A stretch of DNA of 64,000 nucleotides from Reticulitermes speratus (taxonomy: Eukaryota; Arthropoda; Insecta; Blattodea; Rhinotermitidae): the NCBI GenBank assembly GCA_021186555.1, contig JAJKFL010000042.1:48032980-48096979 (forward strand), given 5' to 3'. Under the pieces are notes generated by a model that had not been told where the DNA came from, did no database searches, and worked only from the letters and a program-made list of their open reading frames with translations. Within the stretch, counting starts at the first letter, position 1; the number at the start of each line of letters is the position of its first letter. Both the position numbers and the translations under genes were made by a program. Of the stretch, positions 9,831-22,642 are shown piece after piece.

Positions 9831-11424
9831 CAGTTCGTACTGCGCAGTAAACACACTCCGTCTCAGTTATACAAACCAGTCAGTTAATGTTGTACAGTGA
9901 AATAATCGCTGTTTGTTCTGAGATCCACACAAAACACATAAATACAGTCCGTACCGCGCAGTAAACACACTCCGTCTCAGTTATACAAACCAGTCAGTTA
10001 ATGTTGTACAGTGAAATAATCGCTGTTTGTTCTGAGATCCACACAAAACACATAAATACAGTCCGTACCGCGCAGTAAACACACTCCGTCTCAGTTATAC
10101 AAACCAGTCAGTTAATGTTGTACAGTGAAATAATCGCTGTTTGTTCTGAGATCCACACAAAACACATAAATACAGTCGTACCGCGCAGTAAACACACTCC
10201 GTCTCAGTTATACAAACCAGTCAGTTAATGTTGTACAGTGAAATAATCGCTGTTTGTTCTGAGATCCACACAAAACACATAAATACAGTCCGTACCGCGC
10301 AGTAAACACACTCCGTCTCAGTTATACAAACCAGTCAGTTAATGTTGTACAGTGAAATAATCGCTGTTTGTTCTGAGATCCACACAAAACACATAAATAC
10401 AGTCCGTACCGCGCAGTAAACACACTATCTCAGTTATACAAACCAGTCAGTTAATGCTGTACAGTGAAATAATCGCTGTTTGTTCTGAGATCCACACAAA
10501 ACACATAAATACAGTCCGTACCGCGCAGTAAACACACTCCGTCTCAGTTATACAAACCAGTCAGTTAATGTTGTACAGTGAAATAATCGCTGTTTGTTCT
10601 GAGATCCACACAAAACACATAAATACAGTCCGTACCGCGCAGTAAACACACTCCGTCTCAGTTATACAAACCAGTCAGTTAATGCTGTACAGTGAAATAA
10701 TCGCTGTTTTTTTCTGAGATCCACACAAAACACATAAATACAGTCCGTACCGCGCAGTAAACACACTCCGTCTCAGTTATACAAACCAGTCAGTTAATGC
10801 TGTACAGTGAAATAATCGCTGTTTGTTCTGAGATCCACACAAAACACATAAATACAGTCCGTACCGCGCAGTAAACACACTCCGTCTCAGTTATACAAAC
10901 CAGTCAGTTAATGCTGTACAGTGAAATAATCGCTGTTTGTTCTGAGATCCACACAAAACACATAAATACAGTCCGTACCGCGCAGTAAACACACTCCGTC
11001 TCAGTTATACAAACCAGTCAGTTAATGCTGTACAGTGAAATAATCGCTGTTTGTTCTGAGATCCACACAAAACACATAAATACAGTCCGTACCGCGCAGT
11101 AAACACACTCCGTCTCAGTTATACAAACCAGTCAGTTAATGCTGTACAGTGAAATAATCGCTGTTTGTTCTGAGATCCACACAAAACACATAAATACAGT
11201 CCGTACCGCGCAGTAAACACACTCCGTCTCAGTTATACAAACCAGTCAGTTAATGCTGTACAGTGAAGTAATCGCTGTTTGTTCTGAGATCCACACAAAA
11301 CACATAAATACAGTCCGTACCGCGCAGTAAACACACTCCGTCTCAGTTATACAAACCAGTCAGTTAATGCTGTACAGTGAAATAATCGCTGTTTGTTCTG
11401 AGATCCACACAAAACACATAAATA
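9831..11424 (+). repeat. 114-bp satellite, block 1 (14 copies)
   Basis: The unit runs CAGTCCGTACCGCGCAGTAA, then CACACTCCGTCTCAG, AACCAGTCAGTTAATG, CAGTGAAATAATCGCTG and GATCCACACAAAACACATAA. The first-to-second unit distance is exactly 114 bp and 14 copies fit the span. Early copies carry TGTTGTACAG and later copies TGCTGTACAG, so the sub-variants are clustered, as expected from local homogenisation. The block is joined directly to a TIR-element end at 11425. Confidence 0.97.
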
Positions 11425-11506
11425 CAGTGTGGGCAGAACGTAGAATTGTTGAATGTTAAACGTGGTGGTACATATAGTAACCACTGGGCTTTAGAGGGTT
11501 TAACAA
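11425..11506 (+). mobile_element. TIR-element terminus abutting satellite block 1
   Basis: TGTGGGCAGAACGTAGAATT, then GAATGTTAAACGTGGTGG, then TACATATAGTAACCACTGGG and CTTTAGAGGGTTTAAC. The same junction in the same order occurs at 54130. Its inverse precedes the reverse-oriented blocks at 22793 and 23555. The last 37 bases match the TIR of the complete diverged element at 47412-47895. Confidence 0.8.
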
Positions 11507-11609
11507 TATACATTTAATGTAAGGTTTTGTAACATAATGTAATGTTCAATGGATGGAAGAAAAATGTATAGAAAATTGTGACAAGAAAACTTGAAGGAAA
11601 TATAGTGAC

Positions 11610-11850
11610 AGTATTACTGACTGGAGAACTGGAGGAATCGTTTTTCGATTCCAGGCATCTTCAGAACCTCCAGTCTGGTTTTGGGGCCCAGCCACTCTTT
11701 TAGCCAGATGGTACCAGTGGTTCTTTCCCCGGGGATAAAGCGGCCGGGGCAAGAAGCTGGTCCCCTCAGCTACATCTAGTTTCGAGGTTAAAAATAAGTA
11801 GAGCTATACCTCCACTTCCATATACGCTTTCACTGCCTGCACAGAGGCAA
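11610..11850 (+). mobile_element. SINE family 3, diverged
   Basis: The body CCAGTCTGGTTTTGGGGCCC, then AGATGGTACCAG and CCCGGGGATAAAGCGGCCGG, followed by GAGCTATACCTCCACTTCC, matches family 3 copies at 33397 and 50041. The tRNA head is badly decayed; only a B-box-like TCGATTCCAGGC remains. Confidence 0.65.
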
Positions 11851-12164
11851 ATCTCCATTTACCTAACGGTGCCAGAACCTGTAAGAGGGTTACGCCGTCT
11901 CAAGAACCGAATCCCATAAAATCCGTATGATTTAACCCACAATATATTAACAGCTATTCTCCTTACCGAGCTACTTTCCGCTGCTCCGAATTCACATTCA
12001 GAAGGCAAAGCTACGCTCTGGATCGCACGATAGAATATGCTAGCGTTACGGCAGTATTTCGCCTCAATTGCTCCATAATTTAAGCGAAATTATTAAGGAG
12101 AACCAAAATTTAGGCCCGTAAGAGCAGCACGCAGGCAGGTTTGTTACGTCTTACTTTGCCCATA

Positions 12165-12505
12165 ACTAACTAACTAACTCCATGGAGCACAGTCCTTCTT
12201 GAGAACCTAACAGGCCCTCAGCTAGTCAAAAAATTCCCAGCAGTTTATGGAACCCGAAGGTTCATTACCGCACTCACAAAAGCCCGCCATCTGTCCCTAT
12301 CCTGAGCCAGATCAATCCAGTCCATGCCTTCCCATCCCACTTCTTAAAGATCCATTTTAATATTATCCTCCCATCTATGCCTAGGTCTTCAAAGTGGGCT
12401 CTTTCACTCAGGTTTCCCCACCAATATCCTGTATGCACCTCTCCTCTACCCCATACGTGCTACATGCCCCGCCCACCTCATTCTTCGTAATTTGATCACT
12501 TGAAT
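12165..12505 (-). mobile_element. LINE 3' end fragment
   Basis: The minus-strand translation contains [20 protein letters not shown], then [14 protein letters not shown] in the next frame ([12 protein letters not shown] in the frame of intact copies). It ends with AACCTTCGGGTTCCATAAAC and TTAGTTAGTTAG. This is the longest and best preserved of the five LINE tails here. The upstream side is cut by the SINE tail at 12531. Confidence 0.7.
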
Positions 12506-12530
12506 AACATTTAATGAGGAATAAAGGTAT

Positions 12531-12700
12531 AGGTAAAGGTAAAGGTAAAGGTCTCCCTAGAACAGGCCATGAAGGCCCAGAGGGGGAGTAGAGGTATAGC
12601 TCTACTCTTTCTTTAACCTCGGCACTAGATGAGGGTGGGTGGTCAATTCCACGCCCCGGCCGCTTTACCCCCAGGAAAGAGACCCTGTACCCATTAGGAG
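12531..12700 (-). mobile_element. SINE family 3, 3' half only
   Basis: Minus strand: GGGTACAGGGTCTCTTTCCT, GGGGGTAAAGCGGCCGGGGC, then GAGGTTAAAGAAAGAGTAGA and a (CCTTTA)n-like tail. The tRNA-like head is missing, so it is 5' truncated. The hexamer-like end AGGTAAAGGTAAAGG is shared with the family 2 copy at 38831. Confidence 0.75.
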
Positions 12701-12755
12701 TATAGATCATAAAGCTCCTCTTTATGTAGTCTTCTCCATTCCCCTGTTACCTACT

Positions 12756-13044
12756 CCATGTTAGACCAAAATATATTCTGCACCTTACACATTAAATATA
12801 TTTATTTCTGTGTATTTGTGGTTTTATGGTTAATCAACAATGCATTTGAAAGAGCTAGGAAATGCAGCCATGTTAGAATTCAGGTAATTCTTCGGCGTTT
12901 ACTTGGAGGTACTGAGGAAGACCACAAAACCCCTCAGTTCTGACAGCCTGTGACGTAACTGATGTTACAAACTGCACCAACCTGCTGGGAATTTTGTGCC
13001 AGTATTTCAGTGTTGTGGCGCTGCGTCACTGAATACTTGGCTGC
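12756..13044. other. Unassigned
   Basis: No element or supportable coding frame seen. AT content is ordinary. Confidence 0.3.
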
Positions 13045-13082
13045 CGACGTTTCGGGACAGCTTATTTGTCCCGCATTCAAGG
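13045..13082 (-). other. Hairpin motif copy 5
   Basis: Minus strand: CCTTGAATGCGGGACA, loop of seven, TGTCCCGAAACGTCGG. The six-base stem GGGACA/TGTCCC is perfect, although the CTGANGA part has drifted to TTGAATG. Confidence 0.6.
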
Positions 13083-13299
13083 GTCGATAGGTCAAATAAG
13101 AATGCTGCTTACTGTTCTAATTCAAGTCCCTTGTGGTTTATATAAACCAGCCCAAAGCTCTTGTCGGTAGCAAAGGTTTTCGGTGTCTGTGTGAAAGGGC
13201 ATCTTCTCGTGGCTTTATTATAGTTTGAGACGCAAAAGGCATTGAACTTTTCTGATGATCTGCTGGCAAATTTATGACCCAAAAATAGAGGCAGTGTAC

Positions 13300-13805
13300 A
13301 TATAAACGTAATATAGAGGCGCGTTCGCGTAACCATTGTTGCAGTGGAAAAGTAATAAGCGTTACATATTGTGAGTGTGTGTCTGTAGCCTTAGTTATCC
13401 AGCATGCAAAGCGCATGCGCCGTATTATATTGTCATATGTGGCCTGTCCGGCTGTACCATATTTTTCCACATTATCTCATAAACGGTACGATTTTCGGAA
13501 AAAAGTTATTGAACATAAAATGTGTGTTTTGATTTTATGTATAACTTTTGACTGAAAAATGTCTCATTATAAGAAGAATTCAGCGAGATATTGTCATAAA
13601 TGTACGTAGGTCTTCATGTAAAGTAACTGTTATTGTTGTAAGGTTTTAATGAAACTTTAATTTTTTCGAGAGAATTTTCAAAGAATGCTCAAAGATAAAA
13701 TTTCACGAAAATTCGTCCAGTGGGAGACGAGTTGTTCCATGCGGACTGACAGACGGACGGACATGACGAAGCTAATAGTGGCTTTTAGCTATTTCGTGAT
13801 CGTGC
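13300..13805 (-). repeat. Dispersed 0.5-kb repeat, copy 1
   Basis: The reverse complement of 39948-40447 at clearly recognisable similarity. Shared blocks include GATAATGTGGAAAAATATGG, AATATCTCGCTGAATTCTTC, ACATGAAGACCTA and a GACGGACAGACAG-like run. Ends carry GGCGCGTTCGC on both sides in inverse orientation, so it may be a TIR element. It has no coding frame. I cannot assign a family. Confidence 0.75.
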
Positions 13806-14116
13806 CTACAAATTGTGAGTGGAATGTTGATTTACCCTTGTTGGGGGAACGGCTGCCTGTTTGGACCGGCTCCTAACTTGACAATTTCGTGAATCCAGGC
13901 ACTGCGTCCCCCTAGCAGGTAGGCTGACGCACATGACAGGTACACAGCATCGGTCGATAGAACACAACTACCTGTTCTGTAGCCACAATACAGTCTGTTT
14001 AACAAGTTACTAACTTATCTTTTTTGCACGAAATGGAACAAGTCTTGGACACAAATTATTTCTTAGTTTAATAAAATATTATTTCCAAATATTTTAGTTT
14101 GGTATTAGATCCTAAA

Positions 14117-14380
14117 GCCGATCCCGTGACCGCGCGGTCTAAGACGTGGGTCTTCGGCCGCTCGCTTACTGGGATCGTGGGTTCGAATCCCGCCTAAGAC
14201 ATAGATGTCTGTCTTTTGTGAGTGTTGTGTGTTGTCAGGTAGAGGTCTCTGCGACGGGCTGATCACTCGTCCAGAGGAGTCCTACCGAGTGTGGTGTGTC
14301 TGAGTGTGATCGTGAAGCCTCGAAAAATGAGGCGGCCTAGGCCCCAAGGGGCTGTGGAGACATTAAAAAAAACAAAAAAA
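14117..14380 (+). mobile_element. tRNA-derived SINE, family 1
   Basis: GCCGATCCCGTGACCGCGCG start, A box GGTCTAAGACGTGGG, B box GGTTCGAATCCCGCC, family body GATCACTCGTCCAGAGGAG, and the end GGCCCCAAGGGGCTGTGGAG with an A-rich tail. Full length. Confidence 0.9.
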
Positions 14381-14514
14381 TTAGATTCTAATTCCACATA
14401 ACACAGACTTTATTGAGAAGCTAACAGTCGCTGATCTAATCTAGATATACTCTCAGCCTTTTCTGAAAAGCGAAGCAAAATTTACATCCGTGTGTACTTC
14501 TTATTATGTTGAAA

Positions 14515-14830
14515 GACTCCATGGAGCAGATTCCTTTTTTTTTTTTTTTTTGAAAGCTAACAAATTACAAATTTTTCAAGAAATTAGCCGCATTTTATGG
14601 AACACGAAAATTCATTACCGTGTTAACATAAGCCGACGTCTAGATCGTATGCTGGAATCAATGCCACATCCTCTGTCTTTAAAGAACGTTTTAATATTAT
14701 CCTCCAAAATATGCATAGCTCTTTAAAGTGGTCTTTCCTCTTCCTCTTTTCCAATCAAAATTCAGGATCTTTTCTCATCTCTTTCCATGCATGCTATATG
14801 CCCACATTATCTCCTTCGCCTTAAAGTGTT
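14515..14830 (-). mobile_element. LINE 3' end fragment, decayed
   Basis: The same order as 12165-12505: CTCCATGGAGCAGATTCC, TTTATGGAACACGAAAATTC, then TTTTAATATTATCCTCC. A run of about 19 T near 14533 interrupts it. Many substitutions; it is an old copy. Confidence 0.6.
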
Positions 14831-15050
14831 TACTCTAATAATATTTTGTGAAAAGTGCAAATTATGCAACAGCACATTCAGCCTTTGCTATTGTTTGGCC
14901 GATTATATTTTCTTATAATCCGTTTATTTTTAGTTGACTTTATGTCTGTAATCACGTTACAGATCACGTGTGTTTACGTGAAGTAGGAACTAAATTTTGT
15001 AAATTATTATTTTTATGTCACGTTGTGTTCGCCGTGCATCTTGACATTAA
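14831..15050. other. Unassigned AT-rich stretch
   Basis: Nothing recognised. Confidence 0.3.
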
Positions 15051-15192
15051 TTTTCAGTTTTTTTTTAACCAAAGAATGCTCTATTTTATTTTCGTATTTT
15101 ATTCAATTCAAGTCGCGGCCGAAACATGTGTAGGGTGAACTGAACAAAATACGAAAATAAAAATTGCATTTATTGGTTTAAAAAACTGAAAA
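15051..15192. repeat. Imperfect palindrome with a GAAACATGTG core
   Basis: The left arm runs TTTTCAGTTTTTTTTTAACC ... TATTTTCGTATTTTATTCAA. The right arm is its inverse (TTGAATAAAA-like, AATACGAAAATAAAAA ... GGTTTAAAAAACTGAAAA). The arms are about 58 bp around a centre GCGGCCGAAACATGTGTAG. The centre shares CCGAAACATGT with the dispersed hairpin motif. Confidence 0.6.
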
Positions 15193-15298
15193 TTTTTATT
15201 GTTATATTCAATTCCGTATTTATTTATTAACGCGCTGGCTCAATAGCAAAATATAAAATATAGAGCCAGCCCAAATACACAAAAATAAAAGATAAAAC

Positions 15299-15329
15299 AA
15301 TAATAAATAATAATAATAATAATAATAAC
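15299..15329 (+). repeat. (AAT)n microsatellite
   Basis: A run of AATAAT with one imperfect unit. Confidence 0.85.
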
Positions 15330-16245
15330 CTAGATTTATTGTATAATTATAGTGCAAGGCATAAGTTTGATTCTAGAACCCACTGAGCTCTGCCCTACTT
15401 GTGGAGGTATAGCTCCAGATTTTCTCGAAATTCTGCACTTGATTGAGTGTCACGTTGCAGCCGATTTACTCGCGATATTCATTGGATAGCAGGTCCGAGT
15501 GAACACCAGACCCGGGCTAAAGCAGGTGTCGAATAGACAAATCTCGTCCAATTCCAAAACACCAGCCATCTGGCCCGCTGCAGTCAGTGCGCCGTCGTGA
15601 TACACGTCAAGCATTCAGCTTCCTACAAAAGCTTCACATTAACATAAGCATTGCATACAAATTTAAAGCTCTTCACCGGTCTTCTGACATTCTGCTCTCC
15701 AAATCATGTACGACAGGCATGTCGCGCAGTGGCCTGTGCTCTGCTGAATCTGACAACTCTGAACTGCGGGGAAAAAAAAGTTTGCAGAAAGTTTTAGCAA
15801 TGGAACGATGCTACTTTTACATTTCGTATGTAAAAACACGGAATTCGTATTTGTCCTCCATGTTTATCCGTGTGTCTGCAGTCTGTCTGTCTATCCATCC
15901 TTCTTACTTTTTTTGCTTCCCCCGGCGTTCTCCTGACCTCTGTGTCATGCCTTTGAGGTATTGAAATTTTGTGAGCATTTGTAAAATCGTTTACTAAACT
16001 TCATATTCAGTAATTGTATGAAACATCAGGGCTTACTTAGGATTGCACTGGGCAATGACAAACTATAATTTGTTGAAGAAGTGTAATGACTTTTATTAAC
16101 TAGCAAAAAATACGTTTTTAATCAATTGAAAAATGAATTTAAAAAAATGTGAAAGTGCTTTTGTCTGCAGTGCTTTCCGCCTGCTGTCGGACAGGACATT
16201 ATTCTGCTTGTTCTTCTAATAAGATCTACTTCATATATAAACATA
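15330..16245. other. Mostly unassigned; possible decayed SINE at 15400-15570 (-)
   Basis: GTGGAGGTATAGCTCCA and a later GACCCGGGCTAAAGCAGG resemble the inverse of the SINE family 3 body, but the match is weak. The open frame at 15587-15964 has no recognisable domain and I do not call it a gene. Confidence 0.3.
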
Positions 16246-19200
16246 CAGCCCGTACCGCGCAGTAAACACACTCCGTCTCAGTTACACAAACCAGTCAGTT
16301 AATGCTGTACAGTGAAATAATCTCTGTTTGTTCTGAGATCCACACAAAACACATAAATACAGTCCGTACCGAGCAGTAAACACACTCCGTCTCAGTTATA
16401 CAAACCAGTCAGTTAATGTTGTACAGTGAAATAATCGCTGTTTGTTCTGAGATCCACACAAAACACATAAATACAGTTCGTACCGCGCAGTAAACACACT
16501 CCGTCTCAGTTATACAAACCAGTCAGTTAATGTTGTACAGTGAAATAATCTCTGTTTGTTCTGAGATCCACACAAAACACATAAATACAGTCCGTACCGC
16601 GCAGTAAACACACTCCGTCTCAGTTATACAAACCAGTCAGTTAATGTTGTACAGTGAAATAATCGCTGTTTGTTCTGAGATCCACACAAAACACATAAAT
16701 ACAGTTCGTACCGCGCAGTAAACACACTCCGTCTCAGTTACACAAACCAGTCAGTTAATGTTGTACAGTGAAATAATCTCTGTTTGTTCTGAGATCCACA
16801 CAAAACACATAAATACAGTCCGTACCGCGCAGTAAACACACTCCGTCTCAGTTATACAAACCAGTCAGTTAATGTTGTACAGTGAAATAATCGCTGTTTG
16901 TTCTGAGATCCACACAAAACACATAAATACAGTTCGTACCGCGCAGTAAACACACTCCGTCTCAGTTATACAAACCAGTCAGTTAATGCTGTACAGTGAA
17001 ATAATCGCTGTTTGTTCTGAGATCCACACAAAACACATAAATACAGTCCGTACCGCGCAGTAAACACACTCCGTCTCAGTTAACAAACCAGTCAGTTAAT
17101 GCTGTACAGTGAAATAATCGCTGTTTGTTCTGAGATCCACACAAAACACTAAATACAGTCGTACCGCGCAGTAAAACACACTCCGTCTCAGTTACACAAA
17201 CAGTCAGTTAATGCTGTACAGTGAAATAATCGCTGTTTGTTCTGAGATCCACACAAAACACATAAATACAGTCCGTACGCGCAGTAAACACACACCGTCT
17301 CAGTTACACAACCAGTCAGTTAATGCTGTACAGTGAAATAATCGCTGTTTGTTCTGAGATCCACACAAAACACATAAATACAGTCCGTACCGCGCAGTAA
17401 ACACACACCGTCTCAGTTATACAAACCAGTCATTAATGCTGTACAGTGAAATAACGCTGTTTGTTCTGAGATCCACACAAAACACATAAATACAGTCCGT
17501 ACCGCGCAGTAAACACACACCGTCTCAGTTAACAAACCAGTCAGTTAATGCTGTGACAGTGAAATAATCGCTGTTTGTTCTGAGATCCACACAAAACACA
17601 TAAATACAGTCCGTACCGCGCAGTAAAACACACACCGTCTCAGTTACAAACCAGTCAGTTAATGCTGTACAGTGAAATAATCGCTGTTTGTTCTGAGATC
17701 CACACAAAACACATAAATACAGTCCGTACCGCGCAGTAAACACACACCGTCTCAGTTAACAAACCAGTCAGTTAATGCTGTACAGTGAAATAATCGCTGT
17801 TTGTTCTGAGATCCACACAAAACACATAAATACAGTCCGTACCGCGCAGTAAACACACACCGTCTCAGTTAACAAACCAGTCAGTTAATGCTGTACAGTG
17901 AAATAATCGCTGTTTGTTCTGAGATCCACACAAAACACATAAATACAGTCCGTACCGCGCAGTAAACACACACCGTCTCAGTTATACAAACCAGTCAGTT
18001 AATGCTGTACAGTGAAATAATCGCTGTTTGTTCTGAGATCCACACAAAACACATAAATACAGTCCGTACCGCGCAGTAAACACCACCGTCTCAGTTAACA
18101 AACCAGTCAGTTAATGTGTACAGTGAAATAATCGCTGTTTGTTCTGAGATCCACACAAAACACATAAATACAGTCCGTACCGCGCAGTAAAACACACCCG
18201 TCTCAGTTACACAAACCAGTCAGTTAATGTGTACAGTGAAATAATCGCTGTTTGTTCTGAGATCCCACAAAAACACATAAATACAGTCCGTACCGCGCAG
18301 TAACAACATCTCAGTTACACAAAAGTCTTATGTTGTAAGAGAAATAACGCTGTTTGTTTGAATCCACACAAAACACTAAATACTCCTAGGCCCGTAAACA
18401 CACACGTCTCAGTTTACAAACATCAGTTAATGTTACAGTGAAATAATCCTGTTTGTTCTGAGATCCACACAAAACACATAAATACAGTCCGTACCGCGCA
18501 GTAATACACACCCGTCTCAGTTATACAAACCAGTCAGTTAATGTGTACAGTGAAATAATCGCTGTTTGTTCTGAGATCCACACAAAACACATAAATACAG
18601 TCGTACCGCGCAGTAAACACACCGTCTCAGTTATACAAACCAGTCAGTTAATGCTGTACAGTGAAATAATCGCTGTTTGTTCTGAGATCCACACAAAAAC
18701 ACATAAATACAGTCCGTACCGCGCAGTAAACACACCGTCTCAGTTATACAAACCAGTCAGTTAATGCTGTACAGTGAAATAATCGCTGTTTGTTCTGAGA
18801 TCCACACAAAACACATAAATACAGTCCGTACCGCGCAGTAAACACACCGTCTCAGTTATACAAACCAGTCAGTTAATGCTGTACAGTGAAATAATCGCTG
18901 TTTGTTCTGAGATCCACACAAAACACATAAATACAGTCCGTACCCGCGCAGTAAACACACCCGTCTCAGTTACTACAAACCAGTCAGTTAATGCTGTACA
19001 GTGAAATAATCGCTGTTTGTTCTGAGATCCACACAAAACACATAAATACAGTCCGTACCGCGCAGTAAACACACTCCGTCTCAGTTATACAAACCAGTCA
19101 GTTAATGTTTGTACAGTGAAATAATCGCTGTTTGTTTCTGAGATCCACACAAAACACATAAATACAGTCCGTACCGCGCAGTAAACACACTCCGTCTCAG

Positions 19201-21664
19201 TTATACAAACCAGTCAGTTAATGCTGTACAGTGAAATAATCGCTGTTTGTTCTGAGATCCACACAAAACACATAAATACAGTCCGTACCGCGCAGTAACA
19301 CACTCCGTCTCAGTTATACAACGTCAGTTAATGTTACAGTGAAATAATCCTGTTTGTTTGAGATCCACACAAAACACATAAATACAGTCGTACCGCGCAG
19401 TAACACACTCCGTCTCAGTTATACAAACCAGTCAGTTAATGTTATACAGTGAAATAATCGCTTTTGTTCTGAGATCCACACAAAACACATAAATACAGTT
19501 CGTACGCGCAGTAAAACACTCCGTTCTCAGTTAACAACCAGTCAGTTAATGCTGTACAGTGAAATAATCGCTGTTTGTATCTGAGATCCACACAAAACAC
19601 ATTAAATTCAGTCCGTACCCGCAGTAATACACACCATACTCAGTATTACAAACCAGTCAGTTAATGCATGTACAGTGAAATAATCGCTGTTTGTTCTGAG
19701 ATCCACACAAAAAACATAAATACATTCGTACCGACGCAGTTTACACCATCCGTCTCGTTACACAAACCGTCAGTTAATGCTGTAACAGTGAAATAATCGC
19801 TGTTTGTTCTGAGATCCCACAAAACACAAAATACAGTCCGTACCGCGCAGTAAACACACACCGTCTCAGTTACACAAACCAGTCAGTTAATGCTGTACAG
19901 TGAAATAATCGCTGTTTGTTCTGAGATCCACACAAAACACATAAATACAGTCCGTACCGCGCAGTAAACACACTCCGTCTCAGTTATACAAACCAGTCAG
20001 TTAATGTTGTACAGTGAAATAATCGCTGTTTGTTCTGAGATCCACACAAAACACATAAATACAGTCCGTACCGCGCAGTAAACACACTCCGTCTCAGTTA
20101 TACAAACCAGTCAGTTAATGCTGTACAGTGAAATAATCGCTGTTTGTTCTGAGATCCACACAAAACACATAAATACAGTCCGTACCGCGCAGTAAACACA
20201 CTCCGTCTCAGTTATACAAACCAGTCAGTTAATGCTGTACAGTGAAATAATCGCTGTTTGTTCTGAGATCCACACAAAACACATAAATACAGTCGTACCG
20301 CGCAGTAAACACACTCCGTCTCAGTTACACAAACCAGTCAGTTAATGCTGTACAGTGAAATAATCGCTGTTTGTTCTGAGATCCACACAAAACACATAAA
20401 TACAGTCCGTACCGCGCAGTAAACACACACCGTCTCAGTTACACAAACCAGTCAGTTAATGCTGTACAGTGAAATAATCGCTGTTTGTTCTGAGATCCAC
20501 ACAAAACACATAAATACAGTCCGTACCGCGCAGTAAACACACACCGTCTCAGTTATACAAACCAGTCAGTTAATGTTGTACAGTGAAATAATCGCTGTTT
20601 GTTCTGAGATCCACACAAACACATAAATACAGTCCGTACCGCGCAGTAAACACACACCGTCTCAGTTACACAAACCAGTCAGTTAATGCTGTACAGTGAA
20701 ATAATCGCTGTTTGTTCTGAGATCCACACAAAACACATAAATACAGTCCGTACCGCGCAGTAAACACACACCGTCTCAGTTACACAAACCAGTCAGTTAA
20801 TGCTGTACAGTGAAATAATCGCTGTTTGTTCTGAGATCCACACAAAACACATAAATACAGTCCGTACCGCGCAGTAAACACACACCGTCTCAGTTATACA
20901 AACCAGTCAGTTAATGCTGTACAGTGAAATAATCGCTGTTTGTTCTGAGATCCACACAAAACACATAAATACAGTCCGTACCGCGCAGTAAACACACACC
21001 GTCTCAGTTACACAAACCAGTCAGTTAATGCTGTACAGTGAAATAATCGCTGTTTGTTCTGAGATCCACACAAAACACATAATACAGTCCGTACCGCGCA
21101 GTAAACACACACCGTCTCAGTTATACAAACCAGTCAGTTAAGTGCTGTACAGTGAAATAATCGCTGTTTGTTCTGAGATCCACACAAAACACATAAATAC
21201 AGTCCGTACCGCGCAGTAAACACACACCGTCTCAGTTACACAAACCAGTCAGTTAATGCTGTACAGTGAAATAATCGCTGTTTGTTCTGAGATCCACACA
21301 AAACACATAAAATACAGTCCGTACCGCGCAGTAAACACACACCGTCTCAGTTATACAAAACCAGTCAGTTAATGTTGTACAGTGAAATAATCGCTGTTTG
21401 TTCTGAGATCCACACAAAACACATAAATACAGTCCGTACCGCGCAGTAAACACACACCGTCTCAGTTATACAAACCAGTCAGTTAATGTTGTACAGTGAA
21501 ATAATCGCTGTTTGTTCTGAGATCCACACAAAACACATAAATACAGTCCGTACCGCGCAGTAAACACACACCGTCTCAGTTATACAAACCAGTCAGTTAA
21601 TGCTGTACAGTGAAATAATCGCTGTTTGTTCTGAGATCCACACAAAACACAAAACACAAACATA
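16246..21664 (+). repeat. 114-bp satellite, block 2 (about 47 copies, longest block)
   Basis: The same unit and orientation as block 1. Sub-variants are spatially sorted: CACACTCCG with TGTTGTACAG at the left, CACACACCG with TGCTGTACAG from about 17.3 kb on, and CACTCCG again around 19.0-20.3 kb. Two patches (about 18290-18450 and 19260-19760) contain many small deletions within otherwise near-identical units. The right edge dissolves into AAAACACAAAACACAAACAT. Unlike blocks 1, 3, 5 and 6, I find no TIR terminus at either edge. Confidence 0.97.
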
Positions 21665-22264
21665 CACCTCATTGTGTAGCACGTAGTGCAATGTATGTGT
21701 TTACCTGTTTAATTATATCACAAGTCTTATCAATGACAATTAATTGTGTTTCTTATTCGATGGTTAATGAAAGAGGAATTCAACACCGTACGTTTTTCCT
21801 TGTAACCTCAAATACACATTGAACGCAAAACGCTAATTAACTCCTTGAGGCAGAGTTCATTTTGACAATATGTCAGTCCTTCAGATAATTAACTAAAATG
21901 ATTTTTACAGTACCTGAAATGTTATTACATATTTTTTCTATTCTTCGTTTATCCTAATTGCAATTGGTCTCTCCTAATTATATTAACAGAACAATTAAAT
22001 TATGCATATTTTACAAATATATGACACCTAAAATTCTGAACAATAAATAATCCTCAAATTAAAATTAAATTATCGTGTAATTAAATGAGTCTAGTAATGA
22101 AAATTAAAATCAAATACAAATATTCTATAACAATATTTGCACATCGCTTTAACAGCTCTGGTTAGTGTATATGTTGGCTAAACTAGGCAGTAAATATCAT
22201 AGGCGTTTTCTGTGAGGTCCGCAGTAGGAAACAGAACACATGCTGAAGCGTTGACCTTTAGTTA
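21665..22264. other. Unassigned AT-rich stretch
   Basis: Low-complexity AAT/TTA-rich sequence. No supportable coding frame or element ends. Confidence 0.35.
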
Positions 22265-22450
22265 AGGCCATGCCATGGCTCAGGCTGTTAGTTGCCGGCT
22301 TTTCACCGCGAAGGACCCTGTTCGATCCCAGGTTTCTCCATGTGAGATTTGTGGTGGACAATGTGGCACTGTGACAGGTTTTTCTCCGAGTAATTCCGTT
22401 TTCCCCTGTCAGTATCACTCCACCAATGCTCCATACTCATCTTCATCTAC
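22265..22450 (+). mobile_element. tRNA-derived SINE, family 4
   Basis: Begins CATGCCATGGCTCAGGCTGT (A box TGGCTCAGGCTGTTAG) with B-box-like TTCGATCCCAGG. It is followed by the family body CCATGTGAGATTTGTGGTGG, ACAATGTGGCACTGTGACAG, then GTTTTCCCCTGTCAGTATC. Other copies: 27630 (+), 41205 (+, 3' part) and 48070 (-). Confidence 0.8.
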
Positions 22451-22642
22451 ATGTTGCTCTTACCAGAAGGACAAACGGGCGAAGCTTGAGAACCTTGGAA
22501 AAGCAATGGCCTTACGGAAATCGGGGAGCAGTGGATAGAAAATATGCTTTATGTACCTTTTATTGATTATAACTTATTTATTATAATTATTATAGTAAAA
22601 CGTACCTTATATATACATAGTATATTTGATTTGTATTCCGCA

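Noticed and set aside
15587-15964. 125-codon frame
   Set aside because: There is no recognisable domain and it is Ser/Cys/Phe-rich, as expected from a pyrimidine-rich strand. No promoter or splice context.
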